DNA of 64,000 nt from an uncultured Pedobacter sp. GTDB taxonomy: Bacteria > Bacteroidota > Bacteroidia > Sphingobacteriales > Sphingobacteriaceae. The stretch is from the NCBI RefSeq assembly GCF_913776295.1, contig NZ_CAJYOJ010000015.1, forward strand, positions 1 to 64,000. Reading direction: 5' to 3'. The number at the start of each line of letters is the position of its first letter. Within the stretch, counting starts at the first letter, position 1. Under the pieces are notes generated by a model that saw nothing but the letters and a program-made list of their open reading frames with translations, made no database searches and had not been told where the DNA came from. Of the stretch, positions 26,158 to 36,824 are shown piece after piece. The position numbers and the translations under genes are program-made.

Positions 26158-26923
26158 CTAGAAATGCGGTTAATGGACTGCTTGCCGTAGCGTAATGTTG
26201 TTGGGTACCCAATTTAGATTCGAAGGCCATTCTGCCGGCTTCAACAGCCAGTTTAAAAGCTGTCGCCATATCAGTTGGGTTTTTAGCAATGGCAATCGCA
26301 GTATTCACTAAAACGGCGTCTGCCCCGATTTCCATCGCTTTTGCAGCGTCAGAGGGTGCACCAATGCCTGCATCTACAATTACCGGTACCCGGCTCTGGC
26401 TGATGATGATCTCCAGAAAATCGATTGTTCTTAAGCCTTTGTTGCTGCCAATTGGCGATCCTAAGGGCATTACTGCTGCGGTTCCCACATCTTCCAAACG
26501 TTTGCATAAAACGGGATCGGCATGGATGTATGGCAGCACTACAAAACCAAGTTTAACCAGTTCTTCGGTCGCTTTTAACGTTTCGATCGGATCGGGCAGA
26601 AGATATTTGGGATCCGGATGGATTTCCAGCTTGATCCAGTGGGTTTCCAGGGCTTCCCGTGCCAGTTGAGCGGCAAAAACGGCTTCTTTTGCATTACGCA
26701 CACCAGAAGTATTGGGCAATAAATTAATGTGCGGGTATTTAAGGTGATGAAGGATATCATCATCTTTGCTTTTTAGATCTACCCGTTTGAGGGCCACCGT
26801 CACCAGTTCGGAACCCGAAGCAATGATAGCATTTTCCATCTCTTTTGCCGAACTGAATTTTCCGGTTCCGGTAAAAAGGCGTGAACTAAAGGTTTGATCT
26901 GCTATAGTTAACATATCTGTCAT
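26144..26923 (-). CDS. thiG: ThiG, thiazole synthase
   Basis: A 259-residue TIM-barrel enzyme that joins deoxyxylulose phosphate, dehydroglycine and ThiS-borne sulfur into the thiazole phosphate. Family segments include [10 protein letters not shown], the Lys in [26 protein letters not shown] and [20 protein letters not shown]. An alternative in-frame ATG lies three codons in. It is three bases from thiE and coupled to thiH. Confidence 0.95.
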   Translation of the reverse strand: MTDMLTIADQTFSSRLFTGTGKFSSAKEMENAIIASGSELVTVALKRVDLKSKDDDILHHLKYPHINLLPNTSGVRNAKEAVFAAQLAREALETHWIKLEIHPDPKYLLPDPIETLKATEELVKLGFVVLPYIHADPVLCKRLEDVGTAAVMPLGSPIGSNKGLRTIDFLEIIISQSRVPVIVDAGIGAPSDAAKAMEIGADAVLVNTAIAIAKNPTDMATAFKLAVEAGRMAFESKLGTQQHYATASSPLTAFLDEEF

Positions 26924-26926
26924 TTT

Positions 26927-27562
26927 TTAAATCGAATGAATATTGAATTTGCTGTTGATCTCATCAAGAACCGCAGCTGTTTGTGTTTGGTTGGTGAGTG
27001 CCGCTGATAGGGCAATTCCGTAAATTCCGGTTTCGAGTATAGCCGGAATATCTGCTGTTTCGATACCGCCAATGGCAATTATAGGTGTACTGATTCCGGC
27101 TTTCCTTACTTGATCCATCAACTTCTGGTAACCTTCCAGGCCTACAACAGGACTTAGATTTTCTTTTGTTCGCGTAAACCTGAAAGGCCCCAGGCCAATA
27201 TAATCTGCTCCTTCAGCTACCCTTTGCTGGATATGTTCGAAAGTATTTGCCGTACCTCCGATGATCTGGTGTTTAGCGATAATTTTTCGCGCTTCGGGAA
27301 TAGGCATATCCTGCAGGCCTAAATGCACGCCATAACTGTTTACGGCTTTTGCCAGGTGCGGGTAATCATTGATAATCAGTTTGGCCCCGTAGCTTTCGCA
27401 TAAAGCCTGTGCAGTTTTTGCAAAAGGCAGGATTTCGGCTTCTGCCTGGTTTTTAATGCGGAGCTGGATCCACTTTCCACCGGCCCGGAGTACCTGCTCA
27501 ATGGCATCAATATGGTTGCCTGTTTTAGGGGATTGCGAGATGTATTGGATGTGCTGAATCAT
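26927..27562 (-). CDS. thiE: ThiE, thiamin phosphate synthase
   Basis: A 211-residue TIM barrel that couples the pyrimidine pyrophosphate to thiazole phosphate. Typical parts are WIQLRIKN, KLIINDY, GVHLGLQD, GADYIGLGPF and IIAIGGI. The phosphate-site segment IIGGTANTFE departs from the more common G-x-S sequence. It overlaps the upstream TenI-like gene by four bases (ATGA). No ThiD domain is fused to it. Confidence 0.92.
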   Translation of the reverse strand: MIQHIQYISQSPKTGNHIDAIEQVLRAGGKWIQLRIKNQAEAEILPFAKTAQALCESYGAKLIINDYPHLAKAVNSYGVHLGLQDMPIPEARKIIAKHQIIGGTANTFEHIQQRVAEGADYIGLGPFRFTRTKENLSPVVGLEGYQKLMDQVRKAGISTPIIAIGGIETADIPAILETGIYGIALSAALTNQTQTAAVLDEINSKFNIHSI

Positions 27563-28173
27563 AATGGTATGGTTAAATTTTCTTCATAAGCAAGGCATTT
27601 TGCCTGTGCTTTTTTAAAATTAGTCAGGGCTTGCGAAGGATCGCTCCAGATGCAGCCCAGTAGCGCAACACCATCGAAAGCCATTGCCTTTACCTTATCG
27701 ATTTCGGTTAAGCCGATGCCGCCAAGGGCGATGATTTTAGGTTTGGCAGACTGTTTTCCCAAACGGAAATCTGGCGGAATTATACCCCGGTAACCAGACT
27801 TGGAAAGGCTATTGAACACCGGACCAAAAAAACTGTAATGGTATTGCCCGATCTGAGTGCTATCATCCAGGTGATGGATAGAAGTGCTTAAAATTTGGCT
27901 TTCGGGCAATTCTACATTATTCCTTTCCTTCCTGAAACTTTCGGTATGGTGGATGCGATGGATATGGTAATTATTAGCAAGCGAATGGAAATGATGCAAA
28001 GCAATCCGTGGATGATATCCGGTTGAAATACCATCCATAAATTTACGATGTGCAGTTTCATCTGCGGCTGGTTTACGCAAATGGAAAATGCTTAAACCGG
28101 CTTCGAAAAGCTGGTTAACGAAGTGGCATTCTGCTTTAAAAAAGTCGGGCCTGGAGATTACGATCAGTTCCAT
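27559..28173 (-). CDS. TenI/ThiE-like protein
   Basis: This 204-residue protein is a divergent member of the ThiE/TenI barrel family. FHLRKP replaces the QLR(x)K motif, IALHHFHSLA aligns with the substrate loop, and FFGPVFNSLSK and IIALGGIG are the phosphate-binding strands. The Asp-rich pyrophosphate site of true ThiE is poorly kept, so it more likely acts as a TenI-type thiazole tautomerase than as a second synthase. It lies between thiC and thiE, six bases from thiC. Confidence 0.85.
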   Translation of the reverse strand: MELIVISRPDFFKAECHFVNQLFEAGLSIFHLRKPAADETAHRKFMDGISTGYHPRIALHHFHSLANNYHIHRIHHTESFRKERNNVELPESQILSTSIHHLDDSTQIGQYHYSFFGPVFNSLSKSGYRGIIPPDFRLGKQSAKPKIIALGGIGLTEIDKVKAMAFDGVALLGCIWSDPSQALTNFKKAQAKCLAYEENLTIPL

Positions 28174-28179
28174 GACAGG

Positions 28180-30278
<2,099 letters not shown>

Positions 30279-30349
30279 ATTAAAAAAAATTGGAAAAACT
30301 ATAGAGATTGCCCCAAAATGGAGATCGAAAAGACAGCAATGATAAGATT

Positions 30350-30427
30350 GCTTTCACTTTTCCCTTCGGCAGTACTAACTGCATCAGGTTCAAAGGGTAT
30401 TTCTCAGCACGTAGGCACCCCTAAAGT
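30350..30427 (-). ncRNA. TPP riboswitch (THI element)
   Basis: On the - strand the conserved parts appear in order: GGGGTGCC, CTGAGA with ATACCC, TTTGAACCTGAT, GTTAGTACTGCCG and AAGGGA. This is the standard thiamin-pyrophosphate aptamer. A hairpin AGCAAT/ATTGCT (30336-30353) followed by TCTTTT lies just downstream and may be the terminator or expression platform. It controls the whole thiS-to-thiF operon. Confidence 0.95.
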
Positions 30428-30434
30428 TTTTTTG

Positions 30435-30465
30435 TAAATATAGGCGATTAAATTTTTAATGCCAA
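30435..30465 (-). promoter_or_regulatory. Promoter of the thiamin operon
   Basis: On the - strand, TTG (30465-30463), 20 bases, then TATATTTA (30442-30435) match the Bacteroidota -33 and -7 consensus. Transcription would start just before the riboswitch. Bases 30466-30763 show no gene. Confidence 0.65.
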
Positions 30466-30763
30466 TAAAAATTGATGTATAGATTTTGTTTATAACTAAG
30501 TTGGATATAATAATTAATGACTATATCGTATTTTTTCTTGCTGAACATAGTGGGGAGCCAGGAGTAGGCTATGCGAGGCAATCCATCATTAATGAGCAAG
30601 AAATTACAAACCTATTCAATCAAGATCCCTGATTGTACTCAGGATTGACAATTTTTAAGAATAAAACAAGTAATTTCAGCCTTTCAGCCCTTCCCTCCCA
30701 CTTCTGCCAGAAAACTTCAAACCAAATCCTTTATCTTCGGTCCAAATTATAAAACCAATATCT

Positions 30764-32062
30764 ATGCAAAGCTTGTTAGCGCTTCGAAATGGCGAACTAA
30801 AAGGCGCTGTATCCTTAAAACTTTCTGAAAACCTGACCGAGTTCCCAAAGGAAATATTTGAACTTGCTGATACTTTGGAAGTGCTGGATTTATCTTTTAA
30901 CAAATTAAATGCATTGCCGGCAGATTTCGGCCGGTTAAAAAAGCTGAAGATTTTTTTCTGTTCCGAAAACCTTTTTACGGTTATGCCCGAGCAATTGGCC
31001 GATTGCCCTTTGCTTGATATTGTGGGTTTTAAATCTAACCAGATCATATCGGTGCCAGCTAAATCCCTGAATCCTAATCTCCGCTGGCTGATTTTAACAA
31101 ACAACAATATTGCCGAATTACCCAAAGAAATAGGTCTGTGCGGCAGGATGCAAAAGCTGATGTTATCGGGTAACCGTTTATCGGCGCTGCCCAAAGAATT
31201 AAGCAATTGCAGGAATCTGGCTTTATTGCGGATCGCAGCCAATAAACTTCAGGAATTACCATGGTGGATTACACAATTGCCAAAATTATCGTGGATTGCC
31301 TTTTCGGGCAATAATTTTAGCAAAACACCTGCTGTTGAAACACTTTCACTGATCAATTGGCATGATTTAGAAGTCAGCCATTTATTGGGCGAGGGTGCTT
31401 CGGGCATCATTTCGAAGGCAAACAGAACCATTGGTGATGAAACCCGTGAAGTGGCCGTTAAAATATTTAAGGGCAAGGTAACGAGCGACGGTTTGCCGGA
31501 AGATGAAATGAGCGCTTATATTGCCGCAGGATACCATCCCGGCCTGGTTAATTTAATCGGGCAGATTGCCCTTCATCCGGAAGATAAAAAAGGATTGGTG
31601 ATGGACCTGATTCCGCATCATTTTTATAATCTGGGCCTTCCGCCGAGTTTAGAAAGCTGTACCAGGGATGTTTTTCCTCCTGAACGAAAACTTTCCGAAA
31701 AACAGATTACCGGCATTGCCAAAACGATTGCCTCATTAGCTGCCCAATTGCATGAAGCAGGCATAATGCATGGCGATTTATATGCGCACAATACTTTGAT
31801 TGATGACGAGGGCCACACCTTGTTTGGCGATTTTGGTGCTGCCAGCTTTTACGATAAAACAGCTGAGGCTGCCGCTGTGCTTGAGCGGATAGAAGTAAGT
31901 GCTTATGGATACCTGCTGGATGATTTACTTTCTTTAAAAAACGAAACAGTAAGTGAGGAGGTTTATACGGCTATCAGCGAAATTAGGAATACCTGTTTAA
32001 ATCCGGTGCCTTTGGAGCGGCCAGCTTTTCAGGAATTGGTTGATCAGTTGGTCAAGATCTGA
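30764..32062 (+). CDS. Leucine-rich-repeat protein kinase
   Basis: This 432-residue protein has about six or seven LRR units in the first 195 residues (for example VLDLSFNKLNALP and LMLSGNRLSALPKEL). They are joined to a eukaryotic-type protein kinase: Gly loop LGEGASG, Lys near 232 in VAVKIFKG, catalytic HGDLYAHN (Asp near 338, Asn present) and an intact GDFG (near 355). It has no membrane segment, so it is a cytoplasmic kinase with an LRR sensor. It stands alone, with no partner gene nearby. The kinase looks active, unlike the TerY-linked one. Confidence 0.88.
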   Translation: MQSLLALRNGELKGAVSLKLSENLTEFPKEIFELADTLEVLDLSFNKLNALPADFGRLKKLKIFFCSENLFTVMPEQLADCPLLDIVGFKSNQIISVPAKSLNPNLRWLILTNNNIAELPKEIGLCGRMQKLMLSGNRLSALPKELSNCRNLALLRIAANKLQELPWWITQLPKLSWIAFSGNNFSKTPAVETLSLINWHDLEVSHLLGEGASGIISKANRTIGDETREVAVKIFKGKVTSDGLPEDEMSAYIAAGYHPGLVNLIGQIALHPEDKKGLVMDLIPHHFYNLGLPPSLESCTRDVFPPERKLSEKQITGIAKTIASLAAQLHEAGIMHGDLYAHNTLIDDEGHTLFGDFGAASFYDKTAEAAAVLERIEVSAYGYLLDDLLSLKNETVSEEVYTAISEIRNTCLNPVPLERPAFQELVDQLVKI

Positions 32063-32097
32063 GAATAATAGATGATTAATTTAAGTTTATAGAAAAA

Positions 32098-32196
32098 TCG
32101 TCATCCCGACTGGAGCAAAGCGAAATGGAGAGACTTATAATCAAGTTAAAAAATTCTCCCCGCCTGTACGGGCGGCGCTACGGTCGAAATGACAAC
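32098..32196. repeat. Dispersed palindromic intergenic repeat (CGTCATCCCGAC type)
   Basis: The ends CGTCATCCCGACTGG and CGGTCGAAATGAC are imperfect inverted copies. The middle holds CCCCGCCTGTACGGGCGG, which is nearly the same as in the copy at 59011-59117. It is probably transcribed as a long hairpin between the LRR-kinase and DUF1349 genes. Confidence 0.7.
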
Positions 32197-32212
32197 CACT
32201 TGATAAAAAATA

Positions 32213-32875
32213 TCAATGCTGTTGTTTTTTTGCCCAATCCAGCCGGCGCTGATCAGGTGTGGTGGTCACCTTAAAATTTTCGAAAGTAGCGTTAAAACCC
32301 TTGCCATCCGGGCACGCCGCCACCAGGCCCACCATTACAGGTGCATTGTCTTTAAAATAACAGGTGCGTAACATGGTATATTTTTGATCATCAAATGAAT
32401 AGAAAATCTCGACTGCGTCCAGTTTTCGAACGGCTTTCATCCAGATTGATGCAGGGGCTTTTTCCAGTTCTACTACACTCCAGTCGCTGGTTTTATGTGT
32501 TACCACAGCACTTACGTGCTGTTTTCCATTTACAAACTCAACCCCGGCCTTTATCCATTCTTCTTCATTAATGCGGAGCATTAGTCCCATCTGATCAAAA
32601 GTGGTTACATAATTTCCCGTGATTTTTACTTTTACCTCAAATTCACCGCCATAAGTAGCGTAATAAAAAGGGGCATCATCAACGGTAAAACCATAGTGTG
32701 ATATCCGCCAGTAATCGGTTTTGGCCGGAACAAACATGCTAAAGGTGTTTTTATCCCTGATCTCCCATTTTTCAGGTTCGTTAAACCAGTTCATTTTGGC
32801 TAAACTTTGGGCATGCGCGTTTGGAATAAATAAATAAGATAATGCGGCAATTAATGCTGGAAATTTAAGTTTCAT
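32213..32875 (-). CDS. Secreted DUF1349 (concanavalin-like) protein
   Basis: This 220-residue protein has a signal peptide ending at AHAQ. The body matches DUF1349: WFNEPEKW, DYWRISHYGF, YEFEVKV-like strands, DQMGLMLRI, and a final FENFKV strand. The fold is a concanavalin-type beta sandwich usually linked to carbohydrate or enolase-type modifiers. It is divergent from the Crp/Fnr regulator gene, and the intervening palindrome could control both. Confidence 0.85.
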   Translation of the reverse strand: MKLKFPALIAALSYLFIPNAHAQSLAKMNWFNEPEKWEIRDKNTFSMFVPAKTDYWRISHYGFTVDDAPFYYATYGGEFEVKVKITGNYVTTFDQMGLMLRINEEEWIKAGVEFVNGKQHVSAVVTHKTSDWSVVELEKAPASIWMKAVRKLDAVEIFYSFDDQKYTMLRTCYFKDNAPVMVGLVAACPDGKGFNATFENFKVTTTPDQRRLDWAKKQQH

Positions 32876-32941
32876 CTGTGTGTTCGTATGTGTGTTGCTG
32901 CAAACATAAAACAGGAAAGAAATTTAGGAAAGGACATACAT

Positions 32942-32967
32942 CACTATTTTAGTGTGATGATGATCAC
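32942..32967. promoter_or_regulatory. Candidate Crp/Fnr operator in the divergent intergenic region
   Basis: GTGAT-GATG-ATCAC (32954-32967) is a perfect palindrome that fits TGTGA-N6-TCAC(G), the Crp-type box. It adjoins a second inverted repeat CACTA-TTT-TAGTG (32942-32954). It lies between the DUF1349 gene and the Crp/Fnr gene, so autoregulation is plausible. Confidence 0.5.
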
Positions 32968-33042
32968 GCAAATATTGGGTCAAAACAAGAATATCAGGTT
33001 TAAAAATCTTGAATAAACAGTACATTTGTTTGCATCAGACAC

Positions 33043-33609
33043 ATGGAACTAGATTTTTTAAGAGCGCATATCCATCAGATCGTTTGTTTAACAGATGAAG
33101 AATTTGATTATGCTGCATCTTTTTTTACGAGGCGGAAATACAAAAAACACCAGTATATTATCCAGTCAGGTGATACGGCCAGTCAGGAACATTTTGTGGT
33201 AAAGGGCATTGTTAAATCTTCATACACCGACCATGAAGGAAAAGAATATATTTTACAGTTGGCTATGGAAGAGTGGTGGTTTTCTGATCCAAATGCTTTT
33301 AATACGGGGATGCCGGCAACCTTAAATGTCGATTGCATTGAAGACACAGATACACTTTCCATCTCTTTTGAAAATAAAGAAAAGCTCTGCGCCTCTTCCC
33401 GCAAAATGGAGTATTTTTTCAGGAAAAAATATACAACCGGCAATATGGCCTTACAAAAAAGGGTATTGGCTTTATTAAGCAACAATGCCGCCGAGCGTTA
33501 TAAGCAGTGGCGTAACCAATACCCATCTTTACAGAAAAGAATTCCGAAAACCCTTATTGCTTCTTATCTTGGGGTAACAAGGGAAACTTTAAGCAGGTTA
33601 TCGCTTTAA
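33043..33609 (+). CDS. Crp/Fnr-family transcription regulator
   Basis: This 188-residue protein has a cyclic-nucleotide-binding-like beta roll (about 25-110), a dimer helix, and a C-terminal helix-turn-helix ending IASYLGVTRETLSRL, the usual recognition helix. Length is normal for the Bacteroidota group that lacks iron-sulfur Cys ligands. The ligand is unknown. It is divergent from the DUF1349 gene. Confidence 0.88.
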   Translation: MELDFLRAHIHQIVCLTDEEFDYAASFFTRRKYKKHQYIIQSGDTASQEHFVVKGIVKSSYTDHEGKEYILQLAMEEWWFSDPNAFNTGMPATLNVDCIEDTDTLSISFENKEKLCASSRKMEYFFRKKYTTGNMALQKRVLALLSNNAAERYKQWRNQYPSLQKRIPKTLIASYLGVTRETLSRLSL

Positions 33610-33765
33610 AATTTTTAGTTGTTTTTGGTGGCTCCATTTTCCGGCGCAAAGGTTGCAAAAGAAAGTTTGGACGACACAAAGTGGTAGCCTATCGGAGATC
33701 ATGATCTAACTGCTGATTTCAGATCAAACTCACGGTTCTGATGCATCCCGATTAAGCAATCCAAT

Positions 33766-34632
33766 TTAAAAACATTCTACTTCCCAAAACCGCGACCAGG
33801 TTCCACCTGCATCAAGTTTTATGATGCCCTCTTTAGCTGACAGCTCCTGGTTATGATTAATTCCATCGGCCACTCCGCACCAAGGTTCTAAACATACAAA
33901 AGGCGCATCTGGCGCAGCCCATATCCCGAAATAAGGAAACTTTTCAAAATGGAAGTGTAGGCCGTGATCGTTTTTGCTGTTCAGTAAACTAATACAATTA
34001 CTCTGCAGGTTCTTAAAAACCAGCGCATCGTTATAAAACAGCTCGTGTGTAAGCTTTAGCTTATGTGCGTTAAGTTCAATATTTTCAGTTTCGTTGGCCA
34101 CCAGGCCGTCTGCCAGTTTCCAGAAAGTTAATTTTTGATCGGCATTAAAGGTCAGGTAATAATCTTCGTAAACGGTATCGGGCGTATTGGGAACCGCAAA
34201 TGCCGGGTGTGCGCCAATCGAGAATAAAAGTTCACTGGTACCGGTATTTTTTACCTCGTAGGTTAACTTCAGCTTGCTGTCTGTTAACTGATACCTTAGT
34301 TTCAGCTCGAAATAGAACGGATATCCTTTTAAGGTATCTGCATTTTGGGTTAACGTAAAAACACCCTCTCCTTCACTTATTTTTTCAAAATTAAAAACAT
34401 GATCCCGGGCAAAACCATGACGGGGCAATTCATAGTGCTCGCCCTGGTAAATAAAGCTGTTGTTTTTTAATGAGCCAACAATAGGAAACAACACAGGGCT
34501 ATGTTTTGCCCAATACTTGGGGTTGGCATTCCATAAATATTCAAGTTTGGTTTCTTTACTAAATAAACCTTGAATTTCTGCGCCTTTAGCCGCCAGGCTA
34601 ACCTTTATATAGTCGTTTTCGAGAGTTATCAT
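33766..34632 (-). CDS. Aldose 1-epimerase family protein
   Basis: This 288-residue protein has the galactose mutarotase-like fold. PRHGFARD and SIGAHPAF carry the catalytic and binding His residues, and FVCLEPWCG carries the Glu base. It interconverts alpha and beta forms of an aldose or a sugar phosphate. The short length and the EPWCG motif fit the LacX/YeaD-like subgroup rather than GalM. It lies downstream of pepT with 125 bases between. Confidence 0.88.
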   Translation of the reverse strand: MITLENDYIKVSLAAKGAEIQGLFSKETKLEYLWNANPKYWAKHSPVLFPIVGSLKNNSFIYQGEHYELPRHGFARDHVFNFEKISEGEGVFTLTQNADTLKGYPFYFELKLRYQLTDSKLKLTYEVKNTGTSELLFSIGAHPAFAVPNTPDTVYEDYYLTFNADQKLTFWKLADGLVANETENIELNAHKLKLTHELFYNDALVFKNLQSNCISLLNSKNDHGLHFHFEKFPYFGIWAAPDAPFVCLEPWCGVADGINHNQELSAKEGIIKLDAGGTWSRFWEVECF

Positions 34633-34757
34633 TACAGGTTAAAATTAGCAAAATTTGTGCTTTGAAGCTATCTTTTGTTAAAAAATGAATCCCACCGGAT
34701 TTGGCGTTTAGCGATGGATATTTGGTGTTATTATGACTCCAAACACCCGGCTTCAAA

Positions 34758-36011
34758 CTAACCCTTCTCCTCCCAAATGCAGGCAATATTAATAATGGTT
34801 TGTACAGCCTTTTCCATATCCTGTACGCTTACCCATTCCTGCTTGCTATGAAAAGCATGTTCTCCGGCGAAAATATTGGGGCAAGGTAAACCCATATAAG
34901 AAAGTCGCGAGCCATCGGTACCACCACGGATGCTTTGTTGTTTGGGTACTACGCCAGCCCTTTCAATGGCCTCAACACCATATTGTACAATTTTAGGGTG
35001 CTGATCCAATACCTGTTTCATGTTGCGGTATTGTGCTTTAACAGTAAGCTGATAGGTTGATTTCGGATAGTTAGCCATTACATTCCTGACAGTCTCTTCC
35101 AGAAACTGGCTGTGCTCGGCTAATTGTTCATCGGTAAAATCCCTGATGATAAACAGTGCTTCTGCCTCTTCTACCTGTCCGGTTATACTTACCGGGTGGA
35201 TAAAACCTTCCTTTTGATGGGTAGTCTCTGGAGTAAGGGTATCTTTTGGCAGCGAATCTAAAATTTGGGCAAGGATCTTAATGGCACTTTCCATTTTTCC
35301 TTTTGCGAAGCCCGGGTGTGTACTCACCCCATAAATTTTGAGGGTTGCCCCGTCCGCAGAAAAAGTTTCGTCTTCAATAGATCCGAGTGTTTCCCCATCA
35401 ATCGTATAACCAAAATCGGCTCCTAATTTCTTTAAATCTACTTTGTCTACACCTCTGCCTATTTCTTCATCAGGGGTAAAAAGAAGCTTTATAGTCCCGT
35501 GTTTAACTTCAGGATTTTTCATTAAAAAAGCTGCTGCTTCCATAATTTCGGCTAATCCCGCTTTATTATCTGCCCCTAATAAAGTTGTACCGCTTGCGGT
35601 GATAATATCATTGCCAATCTGCTGTTCCAGGTCTTTGTGTTCAGAAAGTTTGATTACAATCTGGTGATCATCAGGCAGAATCAAATCTTGCCCTTGATAA
35701 TGATTATGAATGATCGGTTTGACATTTTCACCACTGCAATCAGGTGATGTATCCATGTGCGAACAAAAGAAAATCACCGGTAACGATTTATGTGTATTTG
35801 ATGGAATTGTACCATACACGTAACCATTATCATCGATTTCGGCATCGTAAACGCCAATTTCCAGTAATTCCTGAACCAATACTTTACCCAGGTTCTTTTG
35901 TTTCAGGGTTGAAGGGCAGGTGGGAGAATTTGGATCGGATTGGGTATCAATTTTTGCATATTTGATAAACCGCTGCTCGAGCGATTGGTTTAAGTTGACG
36001 TATGTACTCAT
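34758..36011 (-). CDS. pepT: PepT, tripeptidase
   Basis: This 417-residue M20-family metallopeptidase removes the N-terminal residue of tripeptides in the cytoplasm. Zinc-site motifs are SHMDTSPD, LLGADNKAG and TPDEEIGRG, and the C-terminal EHAFHSKQEW completes the site. Length fits PepT (about 410). No signal peptide. Confidence 0.95.
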   Translation of the reverse strand: MSTYVNLNQSLEQRFIKYAKIDTQSDPNSPTCPSTLKQKNLGKVLVQELLEIGVYDAEIDDNGYVYGTIPSNTHKSLPVIFFCSHMDTSPDCSGENVKPIIHNHYQGQDLILPDDHQIVIKLSEHKDLEQQIGNDIITASGTTLLGADNKAGLAEIMEAAAFLMKNPEVKHGTIKLLFTPDEEIGRGVDKVDLKKLGADFGYTIDGETLGSIEDETFSADGATLKIYGVSTHPGFAKGKMESAIKILAQILDSLPKDTLTPETTHQKEGFIHPVSITGQVEEAEALFIIRDFTDEQLAEHSQFLEETVRNVMANYPKSTYQLTVKAQYRNMKQVLDQHPKIVQYGVEAIERAGVVPKQQSIRGGTDGSRLSYMGLPCPNIFAGEHAFHSKQEWVSVQDMEKAVQTIINIACIWEEKG

Positions 36012-36070
36012 AAATCAAAGGTAAAAGTTAAAGATATTCGATAAACATATTATTTTTGTAAAAAAACGAT

Positions 36071-36799
36071 ATGATTTTTAATTTACTGAAAGCCATTTAT
36101 ATAACGCTTTTACTTGTTTTTATAGGAAGTTTTTCATTTGCCCAATCCAACTATTTTAAAATGTCGTTCGGTTTGGGCGGAGGAATAAACAAGTCTTATG
36201 CCGATGTAAAAGGAGGTTTGGGGCATACCATATATGGCGTATTCGATTTTCATATCACTCCATTTGTAACCGTAGGTTTAGAGGGCCAGTATGGCATGGT
36301 TCAGGGCGGTGACATAGTAACCGACCCACACAACCGTCAGTTTGTAAATCAATACAAAGCGCTCAGTGCCAATGTAAAGCTGATGCTTGGCGAGGTGGTT
36401 GACTATGATAAAAGTGAATTTTTATACAATATAAGAGGTTTGTATGCCGGTTTGGGTGTAGGTATAATTGATAATAACATCACCGATATCGTAAGGTATA
36501 AACCAAGCTGGGCCGCATCCAATCCGGGCTATGGTCCGTTTCCAGGCGAGGATAAGAGTTTGGAACTGATGATTCCTTTAAATTTCGGTTTTAATTATTA
36601 CATCAATGATGGTTACGGCTATATGCGATATGTCATCAATATCAATGCGCAGACAAACTTTACTTTTGGGGAAGGACTTGATGGCTATAATGATTCCAGA
36701 TCAAAATTTAGAAACAACTCTCCCGATGTTTACAGTACCTTTACCATAGGGTTCAGGTATATGTTCGGTAACATTAAGTTCTATCGCAGAACACTTTAA
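36071..36799 (+). CDS. Secreted outer-membrane beta-barrel-like protein
   Basis: This 242-residue protein has a signal peptide (cleavage near SFAQ) and alternating aromatic strands, such as FVTVGLEGQYG and LYAGLGVGI. It ends in a strand finishing with Leu after aromatic residues, typical of small barrels (OprD/PorT-like 'outer membrane protein beta-barrel domain'). The exact family is uncertain. It lies 25 bases before the M14 peptidase gene. Confidence 0.75.
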   Translation: MIFNLLKAIYITLLLVFIGSFSFAQSNYFKMSFGLGGGINKSYADVKGGLGHTIYGVFDFHITPFVTVGLEGQYGMVQGGDIVTDPHNRQFVNQYKALSANVKLMLGEVVDYDKSEFLYNIRGLYAGLGVGIIDNNITDIVRYKPSWAASNPGYGPFPGEDKSLELMIPLNFGFNYYINDGYGYMRYVININAQTNFTFGEGLDGYNDSRSKFRNNSPDVYSTFTIGFRYMFGNIKFYRRTL

Positions 36800-36824
36800 T
36801 AAACAGTTGATACATTCTTAAGGT

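Noticed and set aside
30676-31242. 188-codon - strand frame over the LRR-kinase 5' end
   Set aside because: It is the antisense shadow of the leucine-rich repeats; the + strand protein has clear LRR and kinase motifs.
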